In this document: positions 38,131 through 48,235 of the stretch, piece by piece
Numbering within the stretch: position 1 is the first letter of the stretch
Layout: each line of letters begins with the position of its first letter
Program-made: the position numbers and the translations under genes
Notes under the pieces: generated by a model
What the model saw: the letters and a program-made list of their open reading frames with translations, nothing else
What the model was told of the DNA's origin: nothing
Database searches by the model: none
NCBI RefSeq assembly: GCF_000175635.1
Contig: NZ_ACVP01000012.1
Location: 124,001 to 188,000 of the forward strand
Source of the DNA: Corynebacterium tuberculostearicum SK141
Lineage (GTDB): Bacteria; Actinomycetota; Actinomycetes; Mycobacteriales; Mycobacteriaceae
DNA length: 64,000 bases
Direction: 5' to 3'

Positions 38131-39057
38131 ATGACTTCACCAAATAATGCTTATGTAGGAGGAGCGCTCGACCTCAGCCAGGTCAAGGCGCGAGCCGAGG
38201 CCCGCCAGAAGGCGCAGGAATCGCCGCAGACAAGTGCCGGCGGCGTCCAGCCCTTCTTCACAGTGACCGAGGCAAACTTCGATCAAGATGTGGTTCGCCG
38301 GTCTACGGAAGTTCCGGTCGTGGTCCTCATCGGTACTGCTCGCTCTACCCAGTCGGAGCAGTTGAAGACGGACCTTGCGGATTTGGCCGCGCAAGGAAAC
38401 TTGAGCTTCTTGGTTGCTTACGTGGATGCGGATGCTACTCCGCAGGTTGCGCAGGCCTTTGGTGTTAAGAATCTGCCGACAGTCGTGGCCTTGGGCGCTG
38501 GGCAGCCACTAACGAACTTTGAGGGTGCGCAACCCAAAGACGCCCTAAAGCAATGGGTCGATACCCTGGTGCAAAATGTTGGACCACAGCTGAAGGGCCT
38601 GCAAGGCAATGAGGCATCGGAACAGCCACAAGAGGAAGAAGTGGATCCGCGTCTCCAGGAAGCAGAAAGCTTCTTGAACGCCGGCGACTTTGATGGCGCT
38701 CTCAACGTCTACAACTCCATCTTGGAATCCGAGCCCGATAATGTGCAGATCAAACAGGCGCGCGACACCACCGTATTGCTCCAGCGCCTCGATCCTGCCA
38801 ACCAGACCGAGGACCCGATTGCGGCCGCGGAAGGGGATAAAGGGGACGTCGATAAGCAAATGCGAGCTGCCGACGCCGAGGTGGTAGCCGGAGCCCCAGA
38901 AAAGGCCTTTGATCGCCTCATCGAGACTATGAAGACAACGGCTGGTGATGAGAAGTCACGCCTGCGCGAGCGCTTGCTGGAGCTCTTCGGACTCTTTGAG
39001 GGGAATGACCCGCGTGTGATGGAAGCTCGCACCAAGCTGGCAAGTGCCTTGTACTAG
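38131..39057 (+). CDS. thioredoxin-fold and TPR co-chaperone (CnoX/YbbN-like)
   Basis: The product is 308 aa. An N-terminal thioredoxin fold (residues about 45-160: VTEANFDQDVVRRSTEVPVVVLI) lacks the CxxC pair; the site reads RSTQS, so it cannot act as a normal thioredoxin. The cis-proline region (KNLPTVVALGAGQP) is kept. Residues about 175-300 are TPR-like helices (AESFLNAGDFDGALNVYNSIL). This is the architecture of YbbN/CnoX, a holdase that passes clients to chaperonins. It starts one base after the upstream stop, so the two are in one operon. Confidence 0.85.
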   Translation: MTSPNNAYVGGALDLSQVKARAEARQKAQESPQTSAGGVQPFFTVTEANFDQDVVRRSTEVPVVVLIGTARSTQSEQLKTDLADLAAQGNLSFLVAYVDADATPQVAQAFGVKNLPTVVALGAGQPLTNFEGAQPKDALKQWVDTLVQNVGPQLKGLQGNEASEQPQEEEVDPRLQEAESFLNAGDFDGALNVYNSILESEPDNVQIKQARDTTVLLQRLDPANQTEDPIAAAEGDKGDVDKQMRAADAEVVAGAPEKAFDRLIETMKTTAGDEKSRLRERLLELFGLFEGNDPRVMEARTKLASALY

Positions 39058-39063
39058 CTCGGG

Positions 39064-39069
39064 TAGCAT
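39064..39069 (+). promoter_or_regulatory. -10 box of the ArsC-like gene (leaderless)
   Basis: TAGCAT lies 6 nt before the ATG at 39076, with no ribosome site. Confidence 0.35.
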
Positions 39070-39075
39070 AAAAGC

Positions 39076-39468
39076 ATGACTTCAGTGCTTTTCCTGTGCA
39101 ATACAAATCGCGGCAAGTCGCAGATGGCTGCGGCGCTAGCCGCCAAGCATGCGCCTGGATGGGATATTTACTCGGCTGGGGTGCAAACTACCCCGGAGCA
39201 TACCCAGCAGGGCATCAATCAAGAAGCCAAAGCTTCCCTCGCGAAGGTGGGAGCAGAAATGACTGGTATCCCTGCTCTAGTGGATCCCCACCTGGCTGCC
39301 GCTGTCGACCACGTCATCTTAGTAGGTGATGCGAAATATGAGGGGCCAGCGCAGCGGTGGGATATTGAGGACCCCTCGCTCCGCGGACTTGAAGGGGAAG
39401 AGCGTATGGACGCGTTGCGCGATGACATAGATGCTCGCGTAGCTGAGTTCGTGCGCGCCCAGCGATAA
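39076..39468 (+). CDS. arsenate reductase/LMW phosphatase-like protein (mycothiol type)
   Basis: The product is 130 aa with the low-molecular-weight phosphatase fold. The P-loop reads CNTNRGKSQMA (about residue 8): catalytic Cys is present, but the arginine of the usual C-x5-R is a lysine, as in actinobacterial ArsC1-type arsenate reductases that use mycothiol. The C-terminal WDIEDPSLRGL supplies the general-acid aspartate region. No arsenite exporter or ArsR is adjacent, so it may act on another substrate. It converges on glgB with only 4 bp between stops. Confidence 0.78.
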   Translation: MTSVLFLCNTNRGKSQMAAALAAKHAPGWDIYSAGVQTTPEHTQQGINQEAKASLAKVGAEMTGIPALVDPHLAAAVDHVILVGDAKYEGPAQRWDIEDPSLRGLEGEERMDALRDDIDARVAEFVRAQR

Positions 39469-39472
39469 CTCT

Positions 39473-41590
39473 CTATCCTTCCAGCACGTACCACTGCACG
39501 GAATTGGCCGGCAGATGCAGCGTCGTGGAGTTGTTCTCCACGCGGATGCGCTGGGGAAGTGGGTTCCCAGCGCCTTCGTAGACGGCGTCATCGGTGTTGA
39601 GTACCATGTTCCATTCGCCGTCCTGTGGAACCCAGAGGCCATAGTTGGGGATGGAAGAACCCGAAAGGTTGCATACGGCGAGCAAGGCAGACCCGTCCGC
39701 GCCGTAGCGGACGTAACCAAGCACGTTATTCGTCGAGTCATCGGCCTTGACCCATTGGAAGCCGTCTTGGTTGAAATCCTGGCTCCACAAAGCTGGGGTG
39801 TCACGGTAGATGAGGTTGATATCGCGCACTAGGCGCTTAATGCCTTGGTGCCATTCATTGCCCCAACCATCGAGGTTGCCCCAGTCCACGGAATGTTCCT
39901 CGGACCACTCGGTGGTTTGGCCAAATTCCTGGCCCATGAAGAGCAGATTTTTGCCGGGGTGGGAGAACATGTAGCCATAGAGGGCGCGGAGGCCGGCGGC
40001 CTTATTCCAGTCGTCGCCAGGCATGCGCTCCCACAGCGAGCCTTTACCGTGCACAACTTCGTCGTGGCTAAACGGCAACACGTAGCGCTCAGAATAGGCA
40101 TAGACCATGGAGAAGGTGAGCTCGCCGTGGTGATAGGAACGGTGAATGGGCTCGTGCTTGAAGTACTCCAAGGTGTCATTCATCCAGCCCATATTCCATT
40201 TCAGGGAAAAGCCCAACCCGTTTTCGGAAGTAGGAGCGGTAACGCCCGGCCAGGAGGTGGATTCCTCAGCGATGGTGAGTACGCCTGGATGCGTGCGGTT
40301 GAGGGTGGCGTTGGTTTCCTGCAGGAATTGCACGGCCTCTAGGTTCTCGCGGCCGCCATATTGGTTGGGCAGCCACTCATCGCGGGAATAGTCCAGGTAG
40401 AGCATGGAAGCCACGGCGTCTACGCGCAGGCCGTCGATGTGGAATTCTTCGGCCCAATACAGGGCGTTGGCCACGAGGAAATTGCGGACCTCATTGCGGC
40501 CGAAGTCAAAGACATAGGTGCCCCAGTCAGCCTGCTCGCCGCGGCGGGGATCGGGGTGCTCGTAGAGAGCCTGGCCGTCAAAGCGACCAAGGGCCCAATC
40601 ATCCTTGGGGAAGTGGGCTGGCACCCAGTCCACGATGACGCCGATGCCATTCTCGTGCAGGGCATTGACCAGCTCCCGGAATTCATCCGGCGAGCCCCAA
40701 CGCGCAGACGGCGAGTAGTAGCCAGAGACTTGGTAGCCCCAAGACCCGCCGAAGGGGTGCTCGGCCACGGGCAAGAGCTCGACGTGGGTGAAACCGTGCT
40801 CCTTAAGGTATGGGATAAGATCTTCGCGCAAGCGGTTGTAGTTGGCGCCGACCTTCCACGAACCAACGTGGACCTCATAGACGCTCATGGGCACATCGAG
40901 GTTTCCGGTACGTTTGTCCATCCAGGAGGAATCGGACCAAGCGAAGCTGGTGGAATCCACGATCGAGTCCGTTTCCGGCGGGCAGGCGGTGCGCTTGGCT
41001 AGGGGATCGGCCTTGTCTTTGCGGCCTTCCTGGCTAAAGATGGCGAACTTATAGTGCTCGCCAGTACCGATGCCCGGAACAAAGACCTCCCATACGCCGG
41101 TAGAACCGAGCGATCGCATTGGGTACTGGGTTGGGTTCCAGCCACAGAAATTGCCTACTACGGCAACGCCTTGGGCATTAGGGGCCCACACGGCAAAGGA
41201 GACGCCGGAAACGGTACCCATTTCGGTGTCATAAGAACGCAGGTTGGCGCCGAGGACATCCCAGAGGCGCTCGTGGCGGCCTTCCCCAATCAGGTGCAGA
41301 TCCAGCGAGCCCACCGTGGGAAGGAAGTGATAGCCGTCTGCCACGGTGCGCGTAGGGGCCTCGGGGTAGGAGATTTCTAAGCGGTAATCGCAGTTATCGC
41401 CAATTTCCGCCTCCCAGATATCATCGCCCACCATATTCATGGACACGGATTGTGCGGGAGTGTGAAGCTGTACCGCGGTTGCACCAGGCTGGCGGGTGCG
41501 GACGGTACCTTCATGCCAGCCGTAGAAGCCGTGTGGGTCATGGTGGCGGCAGTCATTGAGGCGGGTGAGGTCAGCGGCCGGGATAGTCAT
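39473..41590 (-). CDS. glgB: 1,4-alpha-glucan branching enzyme
   Basis: The product is 705 aa, full length. It makes alpha-1,6 branches in glycogen/alpha-glucan. An N-terminal carbohydrate-binding domain is followed by the GH13 barrel with nucleophile Asp in [12 protein letters not shown] (about residue 391), acid Glu in [11 protein letters not shown] (about 441) and FSHDEVVHG (about 510). The start is set by a TACTCT box 6 nt upstream. It stands 44 bp after glgE, and the pair forms the GlgE-GlgB alpha-glucan pathway. Confidence 0.96.
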   Translation of the reverse strand: MTIPAADLTRLNDCRHHDPHGFYGWHEGTVRTRQPGATAVQLHTPAQSVSMNMVGDDIWEAEIGDNCDYRLEISYPEAPTRTVADGYHFLPTVGSLDLHLIGEGRHERLWDVLGANLRSYDTEMGTVSGVSFAVWAPNAQGVAVVGNFCGWNPTQYPMRSLGSTGVWEVFVPGIGTGEHYKFAIFSQEGRKDKADPLAKRTACPPETDSIVDSTSFAWSDSSWMDKRTGNLDVPMSVYEVHVGSWKVGANYNRLREDLIPYLKEHGFTHVELLPVAEHPFGGSWGYQVSGYYSPSARWGSPDEFRELVNALHENGIGVIVDWVPAHFPKDDWALGRFDGQALYEHPDPRRGEQADWGTYVFDFGRNEVRNFLVANALYWAEEFHIDGLRVDAVASMLYLDYSRDEWLPNQYGGRENLEAVQFLQETNATLNRTHPGVLTIAEESTSWPGVTAPTSENGLGFSLKWNMGWMNDTLEYFKHEPIHRSYHHGELTFSMVYAYSERYVLPFSHDEVVHGKGSLWERMPGDDWNKAAGLRALYGYMFSHPGKNLLFMGQEFGQTTEWSEEHSVDWGNLDGWGNEWHQGIKRLVRDINLIYRDTPALWSQDFNQDGFQWVKADDSTNNVLGYVRYGADGSALLAVCNLSGSSIPNYGLWVPQDGEWNMVLNTDDAVYEGAGNPLPQRIRVENNSTTLHLPANSVQWYVLEG

Positions 41591-41596
41591 ACAATC

Positions 41597-41602
41597 AGAG
41601 TA
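41597..41602 (-). promoter_or_regulatory. -10 box of glgB (leaderless)
   Basis: TACTCT on the minus strand lies 6 nt before the glgB ATG. Confidence 0.4.
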
Positions 41603-41634
41603 CCTAGTTCGAGTGCGGTCCGGTGGGCGAGTCT

Positions 41635-43644
41635 TTACGGGCGGTAGTCGGTGACCTCGCGCCAGGTGAGCTGTTCCTGGAGGGCGTGGTCGGCAGGGGG
41701 AAGGACGAAGACATGGGCGACGTCGCGAAGCGGCTCTAAGCGCACAAAGTTGCGCTCGGACCAGTGATAGGCAGAGCCGGTAATCGTGTCCTGGACGGTA
41801 TAGGACTCGCCGGGGTGGCGGCCGATAGCCTGCATATCTACCGTGACGGTGGCTTCCTGTGCATTGCGCGGATCCAGGTTGACCACAACGAGCACCACAT
41901 TGCCGGTGGCTGGATCCGCCTTCGAATAGGCAATTATGGCTTCATTGTCGGTGTCATGGAACCGCAGGGTGCGCAATTGCTGCAAAGCCGGGTTATCGCG
42001 GCGGATCTGGTTGAGCAGCCGGATATAGGACTCGAGGGAATCTCCTGACGCAGCCGCCGCCGCAAAATCGCGCGGGCGCAGTTCGTACTTCTCAGAGTCG
42101 AGATATTCCTCGGAGCCTGGGGCTACCGGGGTGTGCTCGTAGAGTTCAAAGCCGGAGTACACGCCCCATAGAGGCGACATGGTGGCGGCTAGGACAGCGC
42201 GAATGGCGAACATGGCACGCCCGCCGGTCTGCAGGGACTCGTGCAGGATATCCGGAGTATTAACAAAGAGGTTGGGGCGGCAGATATCTGCTTGGTCGAC
42301 GTGCATCCGGCCAAACTGGGTGAGTTCTTGTTTAGAGGTCTGCCAGGTGAAGTAGGTATAGGACTGGGAGAAACCCGCCTTCGCTAGACCGAAGAGGCGA
42401 GGCGCGCGGGTAAAGGCCTCCGCCAAGAAGATGACATCCGGATGGGTGGCATGTACGCGGGTAATCAGCCAGTTCCAAAAGTTTGCCGGCTTGGTGTGCG
42501 GGTTATCCACGCGGAATGTACTCACACCGGCTTCCACCCAAATCATCAAGGTCTCATAGATCTCGTGGTAGATGGCATCAGGAGCGTTATCGAAGTTGAG
42601 CGGATAAATATCCTGATACTTCTTCGGCGGGTTCTCGGCGTAGGCGATGGAGCCATCCGGAAGGACGGTGAAAAATTCTGGGTGGCTGCTAGCCCATGGA
42701 TGATCGGGCGATGCCTGAAGCGCGAAATCAAGCGCTACCTCCAGGCCGAGTTCCTGGGCGCGAGAGACTAATCTCTTGAAATCCTCCATCGTGCCCAGGT
42801 CTGGATGGGTGGTGGAGTGGTCCTGGATGGCCCAGGGGCTTCCCACATCGCCGGGCTCGGCCACGACCGAATTATTCTTTCCCTTGCGGTGTACCTTGCC
42901 GATGGGATGGATGGGCGGAAAGTACACCGTATCGAAGCCCATATCGGCCACCCGCTCCAGTGCCTTGGCAGTGGTGTCAAAAGTGCCGTGGACTGGATTT
43001 CCCTCTTTATCCCAGCCTCCCGTGGAGCGGGGAAAAAGCTCATACCACGAGTTATAGAGTGCGGCCCGGCGCTCCACATATACCTCGTGGATTGCGCCCT
43101 CCACCAGCAGGTCGCGCAGGGGATGCGAGTGCAGGATGCCTGCTACTTCCTCCGAGAGTGCTACCTGCACGCGCTTATCGACGTCCAAGGACTCATCCTC
43201 CAAGTCCCGAGCGGCCGCAAAGAGCGGTTCCACCACATCCGACGGGGTTTGCAGAGCCGCGCGAGAAAACAACTCGGCGCCATGCTGCAGGTCATTGGCC
43301 AGCTCAGCAGCGGATTGCCCAGCCGCCATCTTCTTGGTTACCGCGTTCTTCCACGTGGCGATGGGATCGGACCAGGCATCGACGCGGAAGTACCAGGTGC
43401 CTTGGGTGCCCGGGGTAAATACGCCGTGTACGCGATCCTGATCATCGGGATCAACCTGCATGGTGACCGAGGAGGTAGCCGTGGTCCGTGCCGCCCACGC
43501 AGACAGGGTTGCCGAGACCGCATCGTGGCCCTCGCGCCAGACGAGGGCGGTGACAGGAATTACCTCGCCTACAACGGCTTTGGAGGCTACAGAACCGGCA
43601 GAGATAAGCGGGCGGACATCGTCAATACCAAGGCGAGTAGTCAT
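41635..43644 (-). CDS. glgE: alpha-1,4-glucan:maltose-1-phosphate maltosyltransferase
   Basis: The product is 669 aa. GlgE extends alpha-glucan chains with maltose-1-phosphate made from trehalose. It has an N-terminal domain specific to GlgE (through about residue 180), then a GH13 barrel with nucleophile Asp in [10 protein letters not shown] (about 378) and Glu in VIFLAEAF (about 407). The start at 43644 (MTTRLGIDD) is preferred over the ATG two codons upstream because TAGTCT lies exactly 7 nt before it. glgB follows on the same strand. Confidence 0.95.
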   Translation of the reverse strand: MTTRLGIDDVRPLISAGSVASKAVVGEVIPVTALVWREGHDAVSATLSAWAARTTATSSVTMQVDPDDQDRVHGVFTPGTQGTWYFRVDAWSDPIATWKNAVTKKMAAGQSAAELANDLQHGAELFSRAALQTPSDVVEPLFAAARDLEDESLDVDKRVQVALSEEVAGILHSHPLRDLLVEGAIHEVYVERRAALYNSWYELFPRSTGGWDKEGNPVHGTFDTTAKALERVADMGFDTVYFPPIHPIGKVHRKGKNNSVVAEPGDVGSPWAIQDHSTTHPDLGTMEDFKRLVSRAQELGLEVALDFALQASPDHPWASSHPEFFTVLPDGSIAYAENPPKKYQDIYPLNFDNAPDAIYHEIYETLMIWVEAGVSTFRVDNPHTKPANFWNWLITRVHATHPDVIFLAEAFTRAPRLFGLAKAGFSQSYTYFTWQTSKQELTQFGRMHVDQADICRPNLFVNTPDILHESLQTGGRAMFAIRAVLAATMSPLWGVYSGFELYEHTPVAPGSEEYLDSEKYELRPRDFAAAAASGDSLESYIRLLNQIRRDNPALQQLRTLRFHDTDNEAIIAYSKADPATGNVVLVVVNLDPRNAQEATVTVDMQAIGRHPGESYTVQDTITGSAYHWSERNFVRLEPLRDVAHVFVLPPADHALQEQLTWREVTDYRP

Positions 43645-43651
43645 GTCCATA

Positions 43652-43657
43652 AGACTA
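43652..43657 (-). promoter_or_regulatory. -10 box of glgE (leaderless)
   Basis: TAGTCT on the minus strand lies 7 nt before the second in-frame ATG and decides between two starts. Confidence 0.45.
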
Positions 43658-43702
43658 ATGCAGCTGTGTCAATTTCACCGGGCAAAGAACAAATCAGTCA
43701 CA

Positions 43703-44524
43703 ATGGAAGGCGTGAACGACGTAACTCCCACTGATCAAGATTGGCTCGTAGATTTTCGCGGCGTCGAGCTGCGCCGCGGGGGCAAGACCCTCGTCGGACC
43801 CGTGGACTGGCAAGTAGAGCTCGATGAGCGCTGGGTCATTATCGGCCCCAATGGCGCGGGCAAGACCTCGCTGGTGCGCATGGCCGCGGCCGAAGAGTTC
43901 CCCTCGAAAGGCACCGCCTTTTTGATGGGGGAGCAAATCGGCAAAACCGACATGCGCGATCTGCGTGCGCTTATAGGCATCTCTTCCGCGGCGGTGCAAT
44001 CGCGCATCCCGGATACTGAGCGAGTGGACGATCTAGTTGTCTCCGCTGGCTACGCAGTGCTGGGCCGCTGGCGGGAAGAATACCAGGACATGGATTTCTC
44101 CCGCGCGGATGACATCTTGGCCCAAGTTGGGGCCACCCACCTCAAAGAGCGCACCTGGGGAACCCTGTCTGAGGGAGAAAAGAAGCGCGTCGTCCTCGCT
44201 CGCGCGCTCATGTCTAACCCGGAGTTGCTCATCCTCGATGAGCCGTCCGCGGGAATGGACCTGGGAGGCCGCGAAGACCTCGTGGGATATCTTGGCAATC
44301 TAGCCATGGACCCAGATGCCCCAGCGATAGTCATGATCACCCACCACGTGGAGGAGATCCCCTATGGCTTCACCCACGCCATGCTATTGGATGAGGGTAA
44401 AGTTGTGGCAAAAGGACTGATTAATTCCGTCCTCACCTCCGAAAATCTGACTCGCGCTTTCCACCAGCCCATTCAGGTGGACCGCATTGGACAGCGATAC
44501 TTCGCCCGCCGAGCTTCTCTATGA
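43703..44524 (+). CDS. ABC-type ATPase, stand-alone
   Basis: The product is 273 aa from ATG 43703; no ribosome site is obvious. Walker A is GPNGAGKTS (about residue 50), signature LSEGEKKR (about 157), Walker B LLILDEPSAGMD (about 175), then a switch histidine in ITHHVEEI. There is no permease gene beside it, and the N-terminal DWLVDFRGVELRRGGKTLVGP resembles the ModF/YhdA-type soluble ATPases. It overlaps the Nudix gene by ATGA, so the products are made together. Substrate unknown. Confidence 0.82.
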   Translation: MEGVNDVTPTDQDWLVDFRGVELRRGGKTLVGPVDWQVELDERWVIIGPNGAGKTSLVRMAAAEEFPSKGTAFLMGEQIGKTDMRDLRALIGISSAAVQSRIPDTERVDDLVVSAGYAVLGRWREEYQDMDFSRADDILAQVGATHLKERTWGTLSEGEKKRVVLARALMSNPELLILDEPSAGMDLGGREDLVGYLGNLAMDPDAPAIVMITHHVEEIPYGFTHAMLLDEGKVVAKGLINSVLTSENLTRAFHQPIQVDRIGQRYFARRASL

Positions 44525-45348
44525 CCAATCCTTTTCATGACCGTCTCGATGCCATTGACGCCAGCGATACCACCGGCTTCCACGGTGGGCGCCTGGCGGC
44601 AACCGTCCTGCTCCTGCGGGACGGCGCTGATGGTCTTGAAGTGTGGGTACAAGAGCGCGTCCACACCATGCACAACTACCCGGGGCATTCAGTATTTCCG
44701 GGCGGCGGTGTAGATCCGCGCGACTTTCCGCCGCGTTCCTGGGACTCGGGCGAGCTGTGGGCCGGAAAGTCTGTCATCTCTATGGCGCGCCGGATGGGCG
44801 TGACCAAGTACAAAGCCCACGCCCTTGTTTTCGCCGCTGCCCGCGAGCTCTTCGAGGAGGCCGGCACCCTTTTCGCTATCCGCGAGGACGGCATTGTCTC
44901 CAATGCGCGGCGCTATCACAAGGAGCGAAAGCTCCTCGAAAACCACACCATTTCCTTTACCGAATTCCTCAGCAATAACGGAATGCGCGTCGACGCCGAT
45001 ATGCTCCTTCCCTGGGCGCGTTGGGTAGGAAAGGGGAAAAGCCATTGGTTCGACACCTTCTTCTTCGTTGGGGTGTTGCCCTCCGGCCAAGAACCCGATG
45101 GGGATACCGATGAAGCAGACGATGCCGGATGGTTCTCCCCGCAGCTCATCCTGGACGGCTGGCGCGCCGGGCTGGTGCGCCTTGTCATCCCCACGTGGGC
45201 ACAGATGCAAAGGCTGAGCAAGTATTCCTCCGTACAAGAGGTCCTAGAGGATGCGTCCTTTTCGGACCTGCGCCCCGTCATTGGGGATCCGCGCGAAGAT
45301 CCCCGTTACCGCGAATTCTTTTCCACCACCCCTTTAGACCGAATATGA
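44521..45348 (+). CDS. Nudix hydrolase, NUDT19-like
   Basis: The product is 275 aa, longer than most Nudix enzymes. The Nudix helix is recognisable as ARELFEEAGTLF (about residue 107), but the upstream glutamate of the canonical box is a histidine (YKAHALVFAAARE). Together with the long insertion before the box and the PGHSVFPGGGVDPRD start, this looks like the NUDT19/CoA-diphosphatase group. Substrate is not proven. It is coupled by ATGA overlaps to the ABC ATPase upstream and the methyltransferase downstream. Confidence 0.78.
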   Translation: MTNPFHDRLDAIDASDTTGFHGGRLAATVLLLRDGADGLEVWVQERVHTMHNYPGHSVFPGGGVDPRDFPPRSWDSGELWAGKSVISMARRMGVTKYKAHALVFAAARELFEEAGTLFAIREDGIVSNARRYHKERKLLENHTISFTEFLSNNGMRVDADMLLPWARWVGKGKSHWFDTFFFVGVLPSGQEPDGDTDEADDAGWFSPQLILDGWRAGLVRLVIPTWAQMQRLSKYSSVQEVLEDASFSDLRPVIGDPREDPRYREFFSTTPLDRI

Positions 45349-46478
45349 GTTATACCCCCGCAGAAGTCGACTTCCTTGCCGAGCATCAAGAGGAAATAGC
45401 ACACCTCGACCTCACCTTAACCAAGGCTTCTCGGCTCAAAGACACCGAAATCCTCAAAGCTAAGTTCGGTGAGTATGGCCGCGCGGTCATGGAGCTGGTA
45501 ACCGCCCGCAGTTCCGGCAAGCTCCCGCACGATTGGCTTATGGACGCAGACTCCGCCCAGCAAGCAACCCCCATCGAAGTGGCGGCGTATCGGACGAAAT
45601 TCCTCGCCGAGCAGGGCGTGCGCAGCGTCCACGACGTCACCTGTTCCATCGGCACCGAAGGCTATAATTCTCCGCTCGACTACATCGGCTCAGACCTGGA
45701 TGAATCACGGGTAAGAATGGCGCGGCATAACCTCTCTTCCGCCAAGATTTTCCGCGCGGATGCGCTGACGACTACTACCACCGCCGATGTTCTCCTTGCA
45801 GACCCGGCCCGCCGCGCCGGTGGCAGGCGAATCACGCGGCCGGAGGATTTGGTGCCACCGCTCCCGGAGGTCGTCGATAAGCATCGCGACAAGGAACTGG
45901 CCATCAAGTGCGCTCCTGGCCTTGATTTTAGCGAGTGGGACGGCCTCGTCACCATCGCGAGCGTCGATGGCGGGGTAAAAGAAGCCTGCCTTTATACCCC
46001 AGGCCTTGGCAGCGGCCGAAGAGCGGTAATGATTCGAGGAAACAAGCTGGATGTCCTCGACGACCACGCCGACAACCTACCCGATGCTGGAGACATTGGC
46101 AGTTACCTCATCGACCCGGATGGGGCCATCGTTCGTGCGGGATTGGTCCAGCACTACGCGGCCAGGGAAGGGCTGCATCAAATCGATCCGCGCATCGCAT
46201 ACCTGACAGGAGAGAGGATTCCGGAGGGGACTTCGGGATTTCCATTCATAGAAAAAGTACCCCTAAAGAGATTAAAATCCGTACTTAAATCCTATGACGC
46301 AGGAAGCTTAGAAATCCTTGTACGCGGGGTAGAAGTGGACCCTGACCAGCTGCGGAAGAAGATGAAGCTGAAGGGCAAGAAACCATTTGCGGTCATCATT
46401 ACGCGAATTGGCTCACAGGGAATCGCCTTGCTGTGTCAACCCCGAGTATCATCGTCCGAGGATAATTACGCAACATAA
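45345..46478 (+). CDS. SAM-dependent methyltransferase with THUMP-like domain
   Basis: The product is 377 aa from ATG 45345 (ATGA overlap with the Nudix stop). The SAM-binding region is VTCSIGTEGYNSPLDYIGSDL (about residues 89-110), where the usual GxGxG is replaced by SIGTEG, and LLADPARRAGGRRI follows (about 148). The C-terminal 80 residues match the THUMP-like domain found with such methyltransferases in actinobacteria, so an RNA substrate is likely. The target is unknown. etfB follows after 24 bp. Confidence 0.78.
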   Translation: MSYTPAEVDFLAEHQEEIAHLDLTLTKASRLKDTEILKAKFGEYGRAVMELVTARSSGKLPHDWLMDADSAQQATPIEVAAYRTKFLAEQGVRSVHDVTCSIGTEGYNSPLDYIGSDLDESRVRMARHNLSSAKIFRADALTTTTTADVLLADPARRAGGRRITRPEDLVPPLPEVVDKHRDKELAIKCAPGLDFSEWDGLVTIASVDGGVKEACLYTPGLGSGRRAVMIRGNKLDVLDDHADNLPDAGDIGSYLIDPDGAIVRAGLVQHYAAREGLHQIDPRIAYLTGERIPEGTSGFPFIEKVPLKRLKSVLKSYDAGSLEILVRGVEVDPDQLRKKMKLKGKKPFAVIITRIGSQGIALLCQPRVSSSEDNYAT

Positions 46479-46502
46479 ATATATCGGAAAGGTGAGTGCC
46501 CA

Positions 46503-47285
46503 ATGCCAACTATCGTGGCTCTGGTCAAACACGTGCCGGATACGTGGTCTACCAAGTCTTTGAACGATGACCACACCCTGGATCGCACCTCCGTGGATAA
46601 CGTCATTGATGAGGTTAATGAGTACTCCGTGGAACAAGCCCTGCGACTGCGCGACGATAACCCCGATGCGGGCTACAAAGTCGTAGCACTGACGATGGGG
46701 CCGGCCCAAGCCGACGAGGCATTGCGCAAGGCTTTGGCCATGGGCGCCGACGATGCCGTGCTCGTCTCCGATGATTCCTTGGCCGGAGCGGATGCGCTTT
46801 CGACCGCGTGGACCCTCAATGCCGCGCTTAACAAGCTTGACGACGTCCAGCTGATCACCGCTGGCGCCGAGGCTTCCGACGCCTCCACCGGCCTGCTTGC
46901 CGGCCTGCTCGCCGAATACCGCCAGCTGCCGGCCCTTACCGGCCTGCACAAGGTAGAGCTAGCAGACGGCACCCTGCAGGGCACCCGCGAGGATGCGCGC
47001 GGCACCTGGGAACTTGAGGCGCCACTGCCAGCGATCGTTACGGTGAACGATAAGAGCGACAAGCCACGATTCCCCAACTTCAAGGGCCTTATGGCAGCTA
47101 AGAAGGCGGAAATCACCACCTTTACCGTGGCTGACCTGGGCATCGAAGCCATCGCGCCGACGACCTCCGTGGTGGCCGCTGAGAAGTGCCCGCCGCGCAC
47201 CGCCGGCGAAGTTATTTCGGAGCCCAACCCGCAGGACGCAGCGAAGAAGATCGCTGACTTCCTGTCCGCTAAGAACTTGATTTAG
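46503..47285 (+). CDS. etfB: electron transfer flavoprotein subunit beta
   Basis: The product is 260 aa. It binds AMP and, with EtfA, carries electrons from acyl-CoA dehydrogenases to the quinone pool. The N-terminal IVALVKHVPDTWSTKSLND and the DTVIDEVNEYSVEQALRL-like region (INDPNE equivalent) mark the family. A GGAAAGG site precedes the ATG. etfA follows after 8 bp. Confidence 0.95.
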   Translation: MPTIVALVKHVPDTWSTKSLNDDHTLDRTSVDNVIDEVNEYSVEQALRLRDDNPDAGYKVVALTMGPAQADEALRKALAMGADDAVLVSDDSLAGADALSTAWTLNAALNKLDDVQLITAGAEASDASTGLLAGLLAEYRQLPALTGLHKVELADGTLQGTREDARGTWELEAPLPAIVTVNDKSDKPRFPNFKGLMAAKKAEITTFTVADLGIEAIAPTTSVVAAEKCPPRTAGEVISEPNPQDAAKKIADFLSAKNLI

Positions 47286-47293
47286 GAGTAGAT

Positions 47294-48235
47294 ATGTCTC
47301 ACGTTTACGTACTAGTTGAGCACGACGCGGACAACCTCCTTCCCGTTACCGGCGAGCTGATTACGGCCGCGCGGGAATTGGGTACGGTGTCTGCAGTGGT
47401 CGTCGGCAAGCAGGCCGATAAGTTCGATGCCGACCTTGCCGCCCTCGGTGCCGCACAGGTAGTTCAGGCAACGGCCGAGGATTATGACCAGCGTTTCCTT
47501 ACCCCGGAGGTTGATGCCCTGCATGCGCTTGGCGCTGCGAACCCAGCGCCCATCGTGCTGGCCGCAACTCCGGCCAATAACGAGATTGCCGGCCGCCTTG
47601 CGGCTCGCCTCGCCTCTGGCGCGCTGGTCAATGTCAATGGCATCGCCGCTGATGGCTCCGCCCAGATGAGCATTTTCGGTGGTTCCTATGAGACCACCTC
47701 CACCGCCGCTGGCCAATGCCCGATCTACACCCTTCGCCCGGGTGCGGTTGAGGCAGCGCCACAGCAGGTGGAGGCGCAGCCGGCGCCGATGCCGTTGCCG
47801 GCCGCCACGGGCAAAGACGTCAAGGTAACTTCCTTTACTCCGGCACAGAAGTCCGCACGACCGGAAATTACCGAGGCCAAGGCAGTCGTCGCCGGCGGGC
47901 GTGGCGTGGGCGATGAGTTCGGCGCCGTCGTCGAGCCGCTTGCCGACGCCCTCGGGGCTGCAGTCGGCGCCACCCGCGACGCCGTCGATGAAGGCTTTTA
48001 TGACGCTGCCTATCAGATCGGCCAGACCGGTGTTACCGTCTCGCCCGACCTCTACATCGGCTTGGGTATCTCTGGCGCTATCCAGCACACCTCTGGCATG
48101 CAGACTTCCGGCACCATTGTGGTAGTCAACCAAGACCAAGATGAGCCGTTCTTCCAGATCGCTGATCTCGGCGTCGTGGGTGACCTGCATGAAATCGCAC
48201 CGGCCCTGACCGAGGAACTGAAGGCGCGCCAGTAA
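47294..48235 (+). CDS. etfA: electron transfer flavoprotein subunit alpha
   Basis: The product is 313 aa. The C-terminal FAD-binding domain is clear: VVAGGRGVGDEFGAVVEPLA (about residue 212), GQTGVTVSPDLYIGLGISGAIQH and VVVNQDQDEPFFQIADLGVVGD. It pairs with EtfB and shares one base between its stop and the cysteine desulfurase start (TAATG), so all three genes are cotranscribed. Confidence 0.95.
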   Translation: MSHVYVLVEHDADNLLPVTGELITAARELGTVSAVVVGKQADKFDADLAALGAAQVVQATAEDYDQRFLTPEVDALHALGAANPAPIVLAATPANNEIAGRLAARLASGALVNVNGIAADGSAQMSIFGGSYETTSTAAGQCPIYTLRPGAVEAAPQQVEAQPAPMPLPAATGKDVKVTSFTPAQKSARPEITEAKAVVAGGRGVGDEFGAVVEPLADALGAAVGATRDAVDEGFYDAAYQIGQTGVTVSPDLYIGLGISGAIQHTSGMQTSGTIVVVNQDQDEPFFQIADLGVVGDLHEIAPALTEELKARQ

